Below are positions 1 through 9,939 of a DNA stretch of 64,000 nucleotides, in pieces. Below the pieces are notes generated by a model. It was not told where the DNA came from and made no database searches. It worked only from the letters and a program-made list of their open reading frames with translations. The stretch comes from an uncultured Alphaproteobacteria bacterium. GTDB taxonomy: Bacteria > Pseudomonadota > Alphaproteobacteria > Rs-D84. The stretch spans positions 92,240 through 156,239 of the forward strand of contig CAKQEW010000003.1 in the NCBI GenBank assembly GCA_934230415.1. The letters are read 5' to 3'. Position numbers and translations under genes: made by a program. The number at the start of each line of letters is the position of its first letter. Position 1 is the stretch's first letter.

Positions 1-2
1 CG

Positions 3-770
3 GCGGCGGCATTGCCGTTGATTTTTATATACATTATGATTGCAAAGCCAGATTACAGGATTATGAACGCAATGGGGCATGTTGTTGTTCCGGTGGCAAC
101 AGTCGTGGGCGATGTTGTAACATGGCCATTTCGGGCGGGCGCAAATTTAATTGCCAATGTGCATGAATTATCCAGCTTGCGCAGTGAAAACGAAGAATTA
201 CGTGTGCGCTTGGATGCGGCATTACGCGATAAAAATACATGTGATATTGCAATTGCTGAAAATCAAAAACTGTCGCGTGAATTAGATATCGTGCGTGCCC
301 AACCGCGTGATGCAATTATGGCGGATGTTATTCATGACACATCGGCATTTCATCATAACACATTTATGATAAACAAGGGCGTACGCAGTGGCCTGGCACG
401 TGGAATGGTTATTGTATCGCCTGATGGTATGATGGTTGGTGTAATCAGTGATGTTGCGCCAAATTATGCGCGTGTGCGGGCACTGACTGATTCTGAATCA
501 AATATCGCTGTACGTATTATCGGATCAGAGGTTTATGGTTTCCTGACCGGGACCGGCGGTTCACACCCAACAATGGGATTTTTCAGTGACCCTGAATTTG
601 AACCAACACCGGGAATAAAATTGGTTACCAGTAATATCAGTGGGGTTTTGCCGGCGGGAATAATCGTTGGCGAAATGATAAACAGCAGCGATGTTCGCAC
701 GGTACCGGTTGGGCGCCTGTCGCGGGTGATGGTATTGGAATTTGACACGGCAAATAAATATAACAAATGA
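3..770 (+). CDS. mreC: Rod-shape protein MreC (5' end outside the window)
   Basis: MreC is a periplasmic scaffold that links the MreB cytoskeleton to the elongation peptidoglycan synthases. The reading frame is open to the left edge. Its first visible residues form a hydrophobic membrane anchor (LPLIFIYIMI), so the TTG at 12 is probably internal and the true start lies upstream. After the anchor comes a Leu/Glu-rich coiled coil (around visible residues 50-85) and then the two beta domains typical of MreC (from about ADVIHD to VMVLEFD). The stop overlaps the mreD start (ATGA). It heads the mreC-mreD-mrdA-rodA order that is conserved in proteobacteria. Confidence 0.93.
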   Translation, partial: AAALPLIFIYIMIAKPDYRIMNAMGHVVVPVATVVGDVVTWPFRAGANLIANVHELSSLRSENEELRVRLDAALRDKNTCDIAIAENQKLSRELDIVRAQPRDAIMADVIHDTSAFHHNTFMINKGVRSGLARGMVIVSPDGMMVGVISDVAPNYARVRALTDSESNIAVRIIGSEVYGFLTGTGGSHPTMGFFSDPEFEPTPGIKLVTSNISGVLPAGIIVGEMINSSDVRTVPVGRLSRVMVLEFDTANKYNK

Positions 771-1225
771 ACAGGGATATAGTTATCTTTCTGCGTCGCG
801 CATTTCCGTTTTTGTTGACGGTGGGGCTGTGGCGGTTGGCAATGCCGATTTGGAATCCAGGCGGTATGCTGGCCATTATACCAATTTTTTACTGTTCGTT
901 TGTGCGGCCAATTGATTGGTTTCCGATGTTGTCGGTGATTTTCTGTTTTTTAATTGATTATAATGCAGGTACGTTGTTTTTCTGGACCGCGCTGTATTGC
1001 CTGGTATATGCAATAAACGGATTCCAGAATTATGTTGATGTCGTGCGCGCGCCGCACCGCGGAATATGGCTGTTTACGGCATATGTTGCGATTGGTATTC
1101 TGGTTTTATTTTTCAGACATATGTCATTTGCAACACTGGCGCGGGCGCTGTGGCTGATTATATGGCTGTGCGCACTGTATACACCAATAACTGTATTAAT
1201 TGATGGGGCACGAAATGATAGATAA
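767..1225 (+). CDS. mreD: Rod-shape membrane protein MreD
   Basis: A 152-residue, very hydrophobic protein with about five predicted membrane segments, which is the usual size and character of MreD. MreD sequences diverge strongly, so the assignment rests on hydrophobicity, length and its position between mreC and mrdA. The start overlaps the mreC stop by four bases, and the end runs into the mrdA start, which implies translational coupling. Expected role: inner-membrane part of the elongasome with MreC, RodA and PBP2. Confidence 0.88.
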   Translation: MNRDIVIFLRRAFPFLLTVGLWRLAMPIWNPGGMLAIIPIFYCSFVRPIDWFPMLSVIFCFLIDYNAGTLFFWTALYCLVYAINGFQNYVDVVRAPHRGIWLFTAYVAIGILVLFFRHMSFATLARALWLIIWLCALYTPITVLIDGARNDR

Positions 1226-2990
1226 AGAAGTCGCCCGTACATTTGACCGCCGCGCCGCCCTGTTTTTAACCGCAGGCAGCGTTTTGACATCTGTGCTGAT
1301 TTTGCGCATGTTACAGATGCAGGTGTTTAATTATCGCGAATACACAAAAAAGAGCGAGAATAATTCGTTCCGTATCCAGATTAATATGCCGGAACGTGGA
1401 CGAATTTTATCGGCATCTGGGACACCAATTTCACGTGACGCCCCAATATACAGAATTTATATTATTCCCGAAGAAGCCCCAGATGTTAATGCCCTGATTG
1501 ATACGGTGGCATCTGAATTAAAATTGCGGCCAAAACGTGTAAAGAAAATTCGCGAACGCGTGCGGCGTGGTCCACGTTTTCAACCAGTACTGGTCAGCGA
1601 AAATACAAATTGGGCAACATTGGCGGGATTACAGGCGCAAAACCTGGCGGGGTTGCGCGTGGCCAGTGGATATGCCCGTGTATATGAACTGGGGCCGGCC
1701 GGCGCCCAGGTGTTTGGATATGTCGGCGCGCCAAATAAACCGGTCGCAAACGCACCATTTTTTTCAACCGGTATTACCGGCCTGGAAAAACGATTTGATG
1801 ACATATTGGCGGGCACACCAGGTCAAACTGTGATGATTACCAATGCGGTTGGTCGCGTCACAGGCGAAGACAAGTCACAATTTATTGCACCAACACCCGG
1901 CGAAAATATAAAAACAACGATTAATGACACGGCCCAGCGTGCAATGTATGACGCATTGACGGCGTCACGTGCGGGATGCGGGGTTGCACTGGATATAAAT
2001 ACGGGTGATGTCTTGGCAATGGTTTCCACCCCCAGTTTTGACCCAAATGCATTCAGTGCTGATGATGGGGATGAATATATTGCATCATTGCGTAATGACC
2101 GTGCAAAACCATTTATGAACAAAACGGTTGAGGGGTTATATCCACCCGGTTCAACATTTAAAATTGTTGTGGCATTGGCGGGTCTGGAATCAGGTGCAAT
2201 CACACCAAATGAAAAGATATTCTGTCCGGGACATTGGGATTATGGTGACCGGCGTTATCACTGTTGGGAAAAACAGGGACATGGATGGGTTGACCTGGCC
2301 GGGGCATTAAAGCATTCGTGCGACATATACTTTTACCAGATGGCGCTGCGCATTGGTATTGATGCAATTCGCGAAATGGCGATAAAGTTGGGATTTACAG
2401 AAAAATATATGGATGATGTAATCGCGCGCGAAATGCCTGGCGTTATTCCAGACCGTTATTGGAAAGAAAAAAATATCGGCGCGCGTTGGGTACATGGCGA
2501 CACGATTATTTCCGGTATCGGCCAGGGATTTATCCTGGCAAACTGTATGCAATTGGCGGTCATGATGGCGCGTACGGCATCCAATCGTGTTGTGCGTCCA
2601 CGCCTGATATTGACTGATAAAAAGCCAGAATTTGATTCGTTGGGGCTGCAACAGAAAAATATAAAATATGTACTGAATGGTCTGGAACAGGTAACGCGTC
2701 CCGGTGGGACCGCCGCGGGCAGTGCGATTAATGTTGGTGGTGCAAAAATGGGGGGTAAAACCGGCACATCCCAGGTCCGCAGTATTTCCAAGGCTGAACG
2801 CCAGAGTGGTGTTTTAACCAACGAACAATTAAAATGGAATATGCGTAACCATGGTCTGTTTGTTGGTTACGCCCCAACAACAAATCCAAAATATGCGGTA
2901 TGTGTTATCACAGAACACAGTGGTGGCAGTGGGTCTGCGGCACGCACAGCCGCCGCAGTTATGCGCGAATTATTAAAGGGTGGTAAATAA
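1215..2990 (+). CDS. mrdA: Penicillin-binding protein 2 (elongasome transpeptidase)
   Basis: A class B penicillin-binding protein that crosslinks peptidoglycan during cell elongation with RodA as its glycosyltransferase partner. Sequence signs: one N-terminal membrane anchor (FLTAGSVLTSVLILRML), a pedestal domain, then the transpeptidase domain with the active-site tetrad STFK, the SCD triad in KHSCDIYF, and KTGTS near the C terminus. A Cys/His-containing loop (CPGHW...HCWEKQGHG) matches the region that binds zinc in some PBP2 proteins. I take the ATG at 1215 (591 residues, MIDKEV). TTG 1200 and ATG 1203 would extend further into mreD. Confidence 0.96.
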   Translation: MIDKEVARTFDRRAALFLTAGSVLTSVLILRMLQMQVFNYREYTKKSENNSFRIQINMPERGRILSASGTPISRDAPIYRIYIIPEEAPDVNALIDTVASELKLRPKRVKKIRERVRRGPRFQPVLVSENTNWATLAGLQAQNLAGLRVASGYARVYELGPAGAQVFGYVGAPNKPVANAPFFSTGITGLEKRFDDILAGTPGQTVMITNAVGRVTGEDKSQFIAPTPGENIKTTINDTAQRAMYDALTASRAGCGVALDINTGDVLAMVSTPSFDPNAFSADDGDEYIASLRNDRAKPFMNKTVEGLYPPGSTFKIVVALAGLESGAITPNEKIFCPGHWDYGDRRYHCWEKQGHGWVDLAGALKHSCDIYFYQMALRIGIDAIREMAIKLGFTEKYMDDVIAREMPGVIPDRYWKEKNIGARWVHGDTIISGIGQGFILANCMQLAVMMARTASNRVVRPRLILTDKKPEFDSLGLQQKNIKYVLNGLEQVTRPGGTAAGSAINVGGAKMGGKTGTSQVRSISKAERQSGVLTNEQLKWNMRNHGLFVGYAPTTNPKYAVCVITEHSGGSGSAARTAAAVMRELLKGGK

Positions 2991-2991
2991 A

Positions 2992-4137
2992 ATGGCACGT
3001 CAGACACGCGTTTCAAATGCCAGTATGATGACATTTTCTGAAAAACTGTCGCGTTTTTCGGTGGCGCTGTTTATACCAATGTGCCTGGTGCTGGCAACAT
3101 CAATCGTTGTTCTGTATTCGGCGGGCGGGGGTGCATGGAAACCGTTTGCGTTATCGCAACTGGTTAAAATTTTATTGGGGTTTGGTGTATTTTTCTTTGC
3201 CGCGTTCACCAATATAAAAACATGGATAAAATCTGCATATGTGATTTATGCAATCGCGCTGGTTATGATTATACTGGTGACGTTTGTTGGCCATACTGGT
3301 ATGGGGGCGCAGCGGTGGCTGAACCTGGGGTTTATTCATATTCAGCCATCTGAATTTATAAAAATTGCACTGGTGTTGGCATTGGCGCGTTATTTTGCAT
3401 GGATGAATTCCGTAGAACTGGGCCAGATAAAAAATTACCTGGTGCCGATTGCAATGTTGCTGGTGCCATTTGGTCTGATTGTGGCCCAGCCAGATTTGGG
3501 TACCGCACTGTCAATGGGTATGATTACCGTTGGTGTGTTTTACATCGTTGGTGCACAAAAAAAATGGTTTATTATCGCGATTATATTGGGACTGATGGCG
3601 GCGCCGGTTGTGTGGTATGGGGGACTGCATGATTACCAGCGTGACCGCATAATAACATTTATAAATCCCGACCATGACGCCCAGGGTGCCGGTTATCAAA
3701 TCAACCAGGCGAAAATTGCATTTGGCAGTGGTGGTCTGACCGGCAAAGGATACCTGAACGGGTCACAGTCCCAGCATTCATTCCTGCCGGAAAAACAGAC
3801 TGATTTTATATTCACAATGTTGGGCGAAGAACTGGGGTTTGTTGGCGCATTTGGCCTGTTGGCGATATACACATGGATAATATTAGTATTGTTCTGGTGT
3901 GCAAAAACATGCCGAAATCGTTTTGGGCAACTTATCTGTTTTGGTTTTATGTTGAACTTTTTTATTTATTATTTTATAAATATTTCAATGGTTCTGGGGC
4001 TGATGCCAACTGTGGGGGTGCCGTTGCCGTTAATGTCATTCGGCGGCAGCAGCCTGTTATCACTGATGTTTGGATTCGGTCTGGCCCAGAATGCCCATAT
4101 TCACAAGGATCAACAATTATCTGCCAGGGGGAGTTAG
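2992..4137 (+). CDS. rodA: RodA, SEDS-family peptidoglycan glycosyltransferase
   Basis: Polytopic SEDS protein that polymerises lipid II as the partner of PBP2. The sequence has about ten hydrophobic segments. It shows the SEDS hallmarks QPDLGTA in the middle, the extracellular loop with FLPEKQTDFIF (WlPe.htDFIfa-type), and the C-terminal signature LPLMSFGGSSLLS. I prefer the ATG at 2992 (381 residues), one base after the mrdA stop and preceded by AAAGGG, over the upstream in-frame GTG at 2980. Confidence 0.96.
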   Translation: MARQTRVSNASMMTFSEKLSRFSVALFIPMCLVLATSIVVLYSAGGGAWKPFALSQLVKILLGFGVFFFAAFTNIKTWIKSAYVIYAIALVMIILVTFVGHTGMGAQRWLNLGFIHIQPSEFIKIALVLALARYFAWMNSVELGQIKNYLVPIAMLLVPFGLIVAQPDLGTALSMGMITVGVFYIVGAQKKWFIIAIILGLMAAPVVWYGGLHDYQRDRIITFINPDHDAQGAGYQINQAKIAFGSGGLTGKGYLNGSQSQHSFLPEKQTDFIFTMLGEELGFVGAFGLLAIYTWIILVLFWCAKTCRNRFGQLICFGFMLNFFIYYFINISMVLGLMPTVGVPLPLMSFGGSSLLSLMFGFGLAQNAHIHKDQQLSARGS

Positions 4138-4143
4138 GTTATT

Positions 4144-6408
4144 ATGAATTTACTGATTGTGGAATCACCGTCCAAGGCGAAAACAATTGAAAAATACCTG
4201 GGGGCCGGGTGGCGCGTTATTGCGTCTGTGGGACATGTTCGTGATTTGGTCCCCGAAAACGGCAGTGTTGATACAGAACATAATTTTGATATGCGCTGGC
4301 AAATTATGCCTGGCAAGGAAAAACAAATTAAATTAATCACCGATGAATTAAAAAAGGCTGATGCAGTGTACCTGGCATCCGACCCGGACCGCGAAGGTGA
4401 AGCAATTGCGTGGCATATTCTGGACATCCTGACTGCAAAAAAAGCATTGGCGGGCAAACCAGTATATCGTGTTGCGTTTCATGAAATTACAAAAAAGGCC
4501 GTTATGGCAGCAATTGAACATCCGCGCGAAATTGACCAGAATTTGGTTGATGCATATATGGTACGGCGCGCATTGGATTACCTGATTGGATTTGGAATTT
4601 CGCCATTGTTGTGGCGGCGCAACTTGGGTAAATCCGCGGGGCGCGTGCAATCCGTTGCGGTTAAATTGGTTGTTGACCGTGAACGCGAGATAGAGGCATT
4701 TAAGCCAATTGAATACTGGTCATTGGGCGCAACGTGCAATGCACATGATTGTGATTTTAACGCGAATCTGATTTCCACAGGTGGCAAAAAGATAGACAAA
4801 ATGACCATAGGAAATAAATCCCAAATGGATGAAATTTTGTCACAAATTGGTACGCCTGAAATTCCGGCAACGGTTATTGCGATTGATAAAAAGAAAACAT
4901 CGCGTCGCGCCGCCGCACCATTTACAACCAGCACATTACAACAAGAGGCCGCACGTAAATTATACTTTGCATCCAAGCGCACAATGAGTGTTGCCCAAAA
5001 ATTATACGAACACGGTTTGATTACGTATATGCGTACGGACGCAACAAACCTGTCGGCGGATGCAGTAAACGATATTCGTGCGTATATTGGTCGCACATAT
5101 GGTGATGCGTTTGTTCCAAAATCACCGAACGTATATATAACAAAATCTAAAAACGCCCAGGAAGCGCACGAGGCAATTCGTCCGACACACTTTGATGGCG
5201 ACGCACCAAAATTAACCGGGGACGAGGCAAAACTGTATGACCTGATTTGGAAACGCACAATTGCATGTCAAATGACCAATGCTGAATTTGACAGTGTGGC
5301 CGCAGATATAGAAAACAGTGCACACAGCGCGATTTTCCATGCGGTTGGAACCACACGTATATTTGATGGATTTATGCGCGTGTACACTGAATCACGTGAT
5401 GATGACACGGATTCAAACGAATCAAAATTACCACCATTGGCAACTGGCGATGCGGTTACAATAACCGCATTAACACCCGAACAACACTTTACACAACCAC
5501 CCGCCCGTTATACCGAGGCATCATTGGTAAAAAAACTGGAAGAACTGGGAATCGGGCGTCCATCAACATATGCAACAATTATGTCCACGATTGTTGACCG
5601 TGGATATGTTGACCAGGATAAGCAGCGTCGTTTTCATCCGACCGCCGGGGGATGGGTTATTGCAGCATATTTGGCGAAATATTTTGATGAACTGGTTGAT
5701 GTGAATTTTACCGCAAAAACCGAAGATACCCTGGACGATGTATCAAATGGAAAACAAGATAAAATCGCGGCATTGCGCGCGTTCTGGACCCCGACCGCGG
5801 GTATGATTGATGGTGCACGTGGTGTAAAAACGACCGAAATTATTGACCAGATAAATTCAGTTATGCATAATCACCTGTTCCCAGCTGGTAATGATAAATG
5901 TCCAAAATGTGGCGGAAAACTGGGGATAAAATTATCTAAATTTGGCGCATTTATCGGGTGCGAAAATTATCCGACATGCAATTATACACAACGCCTGGGC
6001 ACGGCAACAAATCCCGCACCAGATGGCGATACGGACACCACGGCGCGCGCAACCCCAACATCGGTTGATTTGGGTGATGGTATTTCATTCCGTGTTGGAC
6101 GTTTTGGTCCATATGTGTCTGATGGCGTAAAAAATGTTGCCGCAAAACAATATACGGCGGAAACAATCACACTGGACGTGGCACGTGATTTATTGGCGGG
6201 CGGCGTGAAAAAGGCCGAACCAATTGAACTGGGGAAAAATCCAGCAACCGATAAGATGATTTATTTTTATCCAACCGGGCGATATGGCGCATATATATCA
6301 TCAAACAAGGTGAATGTTTCTGTACGTGGACAACCCGATTTAGACACCGCAATTGATTTAATTAATAATAAAAAACCGACAACGCGTTTTCGTAAAAAAA
6401 GTAAATAA
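4144..6408 (+). CDS. topA: DNA topoisomerase I
   Basis: Type IA topoisomerase that relaxes negative supercoils. The Toprim domain begins at the N terminus (LLIVESPSKAKTIEKYL; acidic DPDREGEAIAWH). The catalytic tyrosine lies in GLITYMRTDATNLS. The C-terminal part has one clear four-cysteine zinc ribbon (CPKCGGKL...GCENYPTC) followed by zinc-less topo-C repeats (FRVGRFGPYVSDG and FYPTGRYGAYIS). At 754 residues it is shorter than the E. coli enzyme. The stop overlaps the dnaG start by one base, so replication genes continue the shape operon. Confidence 0.97.
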   Translation: MNLLIVESPSKAKTIEKYLGAGWRVIASVGHVRDLVPENGSVDTEHNFDMRWQIMPGKEKQIKLITDELKKADAVYLASDPDREGEAIAWHILDILTAKKALAGKPVYRVAFHEITKKAVMAAIEHPREIDQNLVDAYMVRRALDYLIGFGISPLLWRRNLGKSAGRVQSVAVKLVVDREREIEAFKPIEYWSLGATCNAHDCDFNANLISTGGKKIDKMTIGNKSQMDEILSQIGTPEIPATVIAIDKKKTSRRAAAPFTTSTLQQEAARKLYFASKRTMSVAQKLYEHGLITYMRTDATNLSADAVNDIRAYIGRTYGDAFVPKSPNVYITKSKNAQEAHEAIRPTHFDGDAPKLTGDEAKLYDLIWKRTIACQMTNAEFDSVAADIENSAHSAIFHAVGTTRIFDGFMRVYTESRDDDTDSNESKLPPLATGDAVTITALTPEQHFTQPPARYTEASLVKKLEELGIGRPSTYATIMSTIVDRGYVDQDKQRRFHPTAGGWVIAAYLAKYFDELVDVNFTAKTEDTLDDVSNGKQDKIAALRAFWTPTAGMIDGARGVKTTEIIDQINSVMHNHLFPAGNDKCPKCGGKLGIKLSKFGAFIGCENYPTCNYTQRLGTATNPAPDGDTDTTARATPTSVDLGDGISFRVGRFGPYVSDGVKNVAAKQYTAETITLDVARDLLAGGVKKAEPIELGKNPATDKMIYFYPTGRYGAYISSNKVNVSVRGQPDLDTAIDLINNKKPTTRFRKKSK

Positions 6409-8024
6409 TGGCAAATTACGATAAAAATTTTACCGATGAATTGCGCACACGATTATCAATCGTTGATGTGGTGTCACGGCGCGTGCCACTGACCAAAAAA
6501 GGTCAGAATTATTGGGGATGTTGCCCATTTCATAATGAAAAAACGCCCAGTTTTTCTGTGAACGAGGACAAGGGATTTTATCACTGTTTTGGTTGTGGCG
6601 AACATGGCGACATTATTTCGTTCACAATGAAATCTGAAAATATCGGATTCGTTGATGCAATCAAAGAATTGGCAGATATGGCGGGTATGAAATTACCAGA
6701 ATTCAAGCCACGCGACCCCACACTGGTTGCACGCGAAGAATCATTTTTCCAAATAATGGAACGCGCCGCCGCAGAATATCAAAAGCAATTATTTACCCCC
6801 GCGGGCGCGGTTGCGCTGGAATACATCCGGCGGCGCGGATTCAGTGATGAAATGATAAAAAAATATCGTCTGGGGTATGCACCAAAAAACAATTTAATCG
6901 CAAATAAATTTGTTAATACAAAACAAGATATTTTAATCGGTACCGGTCTGTGTCGGCGTGGCGATTATGGGATGTATGATTTCTTTCGCGATAAATTAAT
7001 GTTTCCGATTTTTTCCGCCCGCGGCCAGGTTGTTGCGTTTTCAGGGCGCAGTTTGGATGGTTCGGAACCTAAATATATTAATACAACCGATACGGAAATA
7101 TTCCATAAACGCAAAACAATTTTTGGATTTAATTTTGCCCGCGACAGCATTCATCGCAATAACCGCAGTATTATCGTAGAAGGCCAAATTGACGCAATCC
7201 AAATGCAATGCCACGGTTTCCCAGAAACAGTTGCACCATTGGGAACAGCCCTGACCGAAGATCACCTGGCTGTGCTGTGCAAGGCAAACAGAAATATCGT
7301 ATTTTGTTTTGATGGTGATAACGCCGGGCAAAAGGCGGCGGCGCGTGCGGCAAACCTGGTATTGCCATTTATTCGCGATAATTCTGATATAAAATTTGCA
7401 TTTGTATCTGGTGGCAAGGACCCCGATGAAATATTAAAAAATTCCGGGGAATCCGCCATGCACGCGATTATTGATGGTGCGGTTGGATTGACCGATTTTC
7501 TGTGGGATATTGCGAATAAAAATTATGTTGTATCAACCCCCGGTGGTCGCGCCCAGGCAGAAAAGTTTTTAAAATCCCAGACCGATAAAATTACAGATGT
7601 TGCACTGCGCGCGGAATACGAAAACGAATATAATTCGCGCAAATTTAACCATTGGCACAAATGGTCACGTAAATCATCGGCGCCGGAAATTGCGGTTCCT
7701 GAAATTGATGCAATAACACGCAATACATTGATATTTATTACAAATCGTTTTCCAGAAATTGCCGAACGTTATGCGGAATTTTTGGCGACATTAAATGTTT
7801 CGCTGGATGGGGATGCGCCCGAAATAAACCTGGATGCGGCCGGGGCAGAAAAATACATCGTGTCGTTAAAATTGCAAAAATACCTGGAAAAATTACAGGC
7901 ACAAAAGAAAGAACTGACGGCGGCATTGTTGGCGGGCGCGTCGGATGCGGCGAAAAAAATATCCGAAACAGATGCCGAAATAAAAAAATGTCATGAAAAA
8001 CTGGACCTGTTAATCAACATATAA
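6408..8024 (+). CDS. dnaG: DNA primase DnaG
   Basis: Makes RNA primers at the replication fork. The N-terminal CHC2 zinc finger is visible (CCPFHNEKTPSFSV...HCFGCG), followed by the catalytic Toprim core (IVEGQIDAIQ with the downstream FDGDNAGQKAA metal-binding motif). The helicase-binding C-terminal region is short and charged, and the whole protein (538 residues) is at the small end for DnaG. It ends the operon and is followed by an intrinsic terminator. Confidence 0.97.
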   Translation: MANYDKNFTDELRTRLSIVDVVSRRVPLTKKGQNYWGCCPFHNEKTPSFSVNEDKGFYHCFGCGEHGDIISFTMKSENIGFVDAIKELADMAGMKLPEFKPRDPTLVAREESFFQIMERAAAEYQKQLFTPAGAVALEYIRRRGFSDEMIKKYRLGYAPKNNLIANKFVNTKQDILIGTGLCRRGDYGMYDFFRDKLMFPIFSARGQVVAFSGRSLDGSEPKYINTTDTEIFHKRKTIFGFNFARDSIHRNNRSIIVEGQIDAIQMQCHGFPETVAPLGTALTEDHLAVLCKANRNIVFCFDGDNAGQKAAARAANLVLPFIRDNSDIKFAFVSGGKDPDEILKNSGESAMHAIIDGAVGLTDFLWDIANKNYVVSTPGGRAQAEKFLKSQTDKITDVALRAEYENEYNSRKFNHWHKWSRKSSAPEIAVPEIDAITRNTLIFITNRFPEIAERYAEFLATLNVSLDGDAPEINLDAAGAEKYIVSLKLQKYLEKLQAQKKELTAALLAGASDAAKKISETDAEIKKCHEKLDLLINI

Positions 8025-8031
8025 AAACATC

Positions 8032-8061
8032 AAAAAAGGCCGGCAAATGCCGGCTTTTTTT
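8032..8061. terminator. Intrinsic terminator between convergent dnaG and ychF
   Basis: Perfect 6-bp stem GCCGGC (8039-8044), AAAT loop, GCCGGC (8049-8054), flanked by an A-run on the left and a T-run on the right, so it can act in both directions. It sits between two converging genes. Confidence 0.85.
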
Positions 8062-8077
8062 ATGCACTTTTTTACCG

Positions 8078-9157
8078 TTAATTATTGAACAAGAAATGAC
8101 ATATATCGCCTTCTTGCATAACGTATTCTTTGCCAACCAGGCGCATTTTGCCGGCCTCTTTGACCGCAACTTCGCCCCCCAGCGCAATATAATCAGATGG
8201 TGAAATAATTTCCGCACGAATAAATCCACGTTCAAAATCAGTATGAATTTTGCCCGCGGCCTGGGGCGCGGTCATACCACGTGTGATTGTCCACGCGTGC
8301 GCTTCCTTGGGACCAACGGTATAAAATGTTTGCAATCCCAATGTTTCGTACCCGGTTTTTATAACCTGTTCCAGACCAGAATGTGCCAATCTCAAATCGT
8401 CCAAGAACATTTTACGTTCGTCTGGATTTACAATTTGCGAAATTTCCATTTCAATTTTTGACGAAATAACCAATACAGGCGCCGCATCACCATATTTGGC
8501 GCGTACCGCATCAGAATATTTGTTTCCGGTTGCGGCGGCAGCCTCTTCAACATTACAGACGTAAATCACAGGCTTTGCCGTCAACAGGTTAAATGGCGTT
8601 GCATCAACCCCAGATTTACGCGCCGGCGTGCCGGATTTCAGACCGTTATAAATTACGTTCGCGTCATTTAATAATTTAATGGCGTTTTTATCCAGACCGT
8701 GTGCCTTTTTTTCCAGGTTTTTAATCTGTTTTTCCATGCTTTCCATATCGGCCAGCATTAATTCTGTTTCAATTGTTTCAATATCGTCCAACGGGTCAAT
8801 ACGACCGTTTACATGCACAATATCATCGTTTTCAAAACAACGAACAACGTGAATAATCGCGTCAGTTGATAAAATATTGCCCAAGAATTTATTTCCCAAA
8901 CCTTCGCCATTTGATGCACCACGAACCAGTCCGGCAATATCAACAATTTCCAGTTGCGTCGGAATGATTTTCGCACTGTTATCCACCGCCGCCAGTTTCA
9001 GTAATATTTCATCAGGCACCACAACACGTCCTGTATTCGGTTCAATGGTACAAAACGGATAATTTTGCGCATCGGCCGCCGCTGACTGGGTTAACGCATT
9101 AAACAGGGTTGATTTGCCAACATTTGGCAAACCGACAATTCCACAATTGAATCCCAT
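8078..9157 (-). CDS. ychF: YchF/OLA1-family ribosome-binding ATPase
   Basis: Obg-related P-loop protein that prefers ATP and binds ribosomes, with roles in stress and translation control. The sequence has the G1 motif GLPNVGKSTLFNALT at the N terminus, G3 DIAGLVRGAS, the altered G4 motif NVEE of this subfamily, and a C-terminal TGS domain (YTVGPKEAHAWTI... through FIRAEIISPSDY). The 359 residues match the family. It is transcribed divergently from the SufBD-like gene across a 27-base gap; an AAGGAT ribosome-binding site precedes the ATG. Confidence 0.97.
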   Translation of the reverse strand: MGFNCGIVGLPNVGKSTLFNALTQSAAADAQNYPFCTIEPNTGRVVVPDEILLKLAAVDNSAKIIPTQLEIVDIAGLVRGASNGEGLGNKFLGNILSTDAIIHVVRCFENDDIVHVNGRIDPLDDIETIETELMLADMESMEKQIKNLEKKAHGLDKNAIKLLNDANVIYNGLKSGTPARKSGVDATPFNLLTAKPVIYVCNVEEAAAATGNKYSDAVRAKYGDAAPVLVISSKIEMEISQIVNPDERKMFLDDLRLAHSGLEQVIKTGYETLGLQTFYTVGPKEAHAWTITRGMTAPQAAGKIHTDFERGFIRAEIISPSDYIALGGEVAVKEAGKMRLVGKEYVMQEGDICHFLFNN

Positions 9158-9184
9158 AACTAAATCCTTTATAATGCCTGTAAT

Positions 9185-9856
9185 ATGTCATACATGTGGA
9201 ACGAATTCAATATAAAAACCATACGCGCAGAAACAGTTGTTTTCCGCGATGGTGTGCTGTGCGATGATTTATCAACATTAAAATCAACCACAATCAATAA
9301 AAAATACGATTTACCGGTTCATATCATTTATGTTGGCAAAATTGCCGGTGATTGCCGGTTAAATATTGATATTTTGGTCCCGGACCAGCCGGTTATTTTA
9401 TCAGTAAATGTAAAAAATGATTTGCCGGCCTTTTTGAACATTTTTATCAAAAACACCGGGAAAAATTCTGAATTACGTGGTAATATTTTACTGGAAAATA
9501 ACAGCACCCTGGATTACACATGCACCGCCCAGCATAATGGGGCAAACACGACAATTTTGTTAAAAAACAAGTTAATTGCCGGCAAAAACACAAAATCGCG
9601 TATGTCTGGGACCGCAATAATTGGTCGCGATGCCCGTGATGCGGTGTCCGATGTTGCGTTTTCAGCCATCGCTGATAAAACCGCGCGGATTGAATTTACC
9701 CCGGCCCAGCGTATATCAATCGCCCCCCAGCGTGCCGACCACAGTGCATCAATTTATCGTCCAACGGATTGCCAAATTGAATATTTACGCGAAAGTGGCC
9801 TGGGCACCGCAGAGGTTGCCACCGCAATCCGTGAAGCATTTATGAACGATTTTTAA
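9185..9856 (+). CDS. Short SufB/SufD-like protein
   Basis: The C-terminal half matches the beta-helix core and C-terminal signature of SufB/SufD scaffold proteins (from about RMSGTAIIG to RADHSASIYRPTD and the closing LRESGLGTAEVATAIREAF). SufB/SufD normally build a heterocomplex with the ATPase SufC for Fe-S cluster assembly. This protein has only 223 residues against 420-480 for SufB/SufD, mainly because the N-terminal region is missing. No other suf gene is nearby. It may be a reduced SufD partner or a diverged paralogue. ATG at 9194 is an alternative start. Confidence 0.65.
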   Translation: MSYMWNEFNIKTIRAETVVFRDGVLCDDLSTLKSTTINKKYDLPVHIIYVGKIAGDCRLNIDILVPDQPVILSVNVKNDLPAFLNIFIKNTGKNSELRGNILLENNSTLDYTCTAQHNGANTTILLKNKLIAGKNTKSRMSGTAIIGRDARDAVSDVAFSAIADKTARIEFTPAQRISIAPQRADHSASIYRPTDCQIEYLRESGLGTAEVATAIREAFMNDF

Positions 9857-9867
9857 TAATTCAGACA

Positions 9868-9901
9868 TAAAAAAGCGCCCGGCAAACATACGCTTGTCGG
9901 G
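9868..9901 (-). terminator. Intrinsic terminator of the bL36 gene
   Basis: On the minus strand the sequence reads as an 8-bp stem (CCCGACAA pairing with TTGCCGGG, one G-T wobble) followed by CGC and TTTTTT. It also closes the intergenic space after the convergent SufBD-like gene. Confidence 0.75.
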
Positions 9902-9939
9902 TACAAAATAACCACCGCGCCCATTGGACGCCCCAGGAT

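Noticed and set aside
4348..5356. Antisense frames inside topA and similar long frames opposite gyrB, aspS, uvrB and mod
   Set aside because: They mirror the codon structure of the real genes on the other strand and have no ribosome-binding sites or family features.
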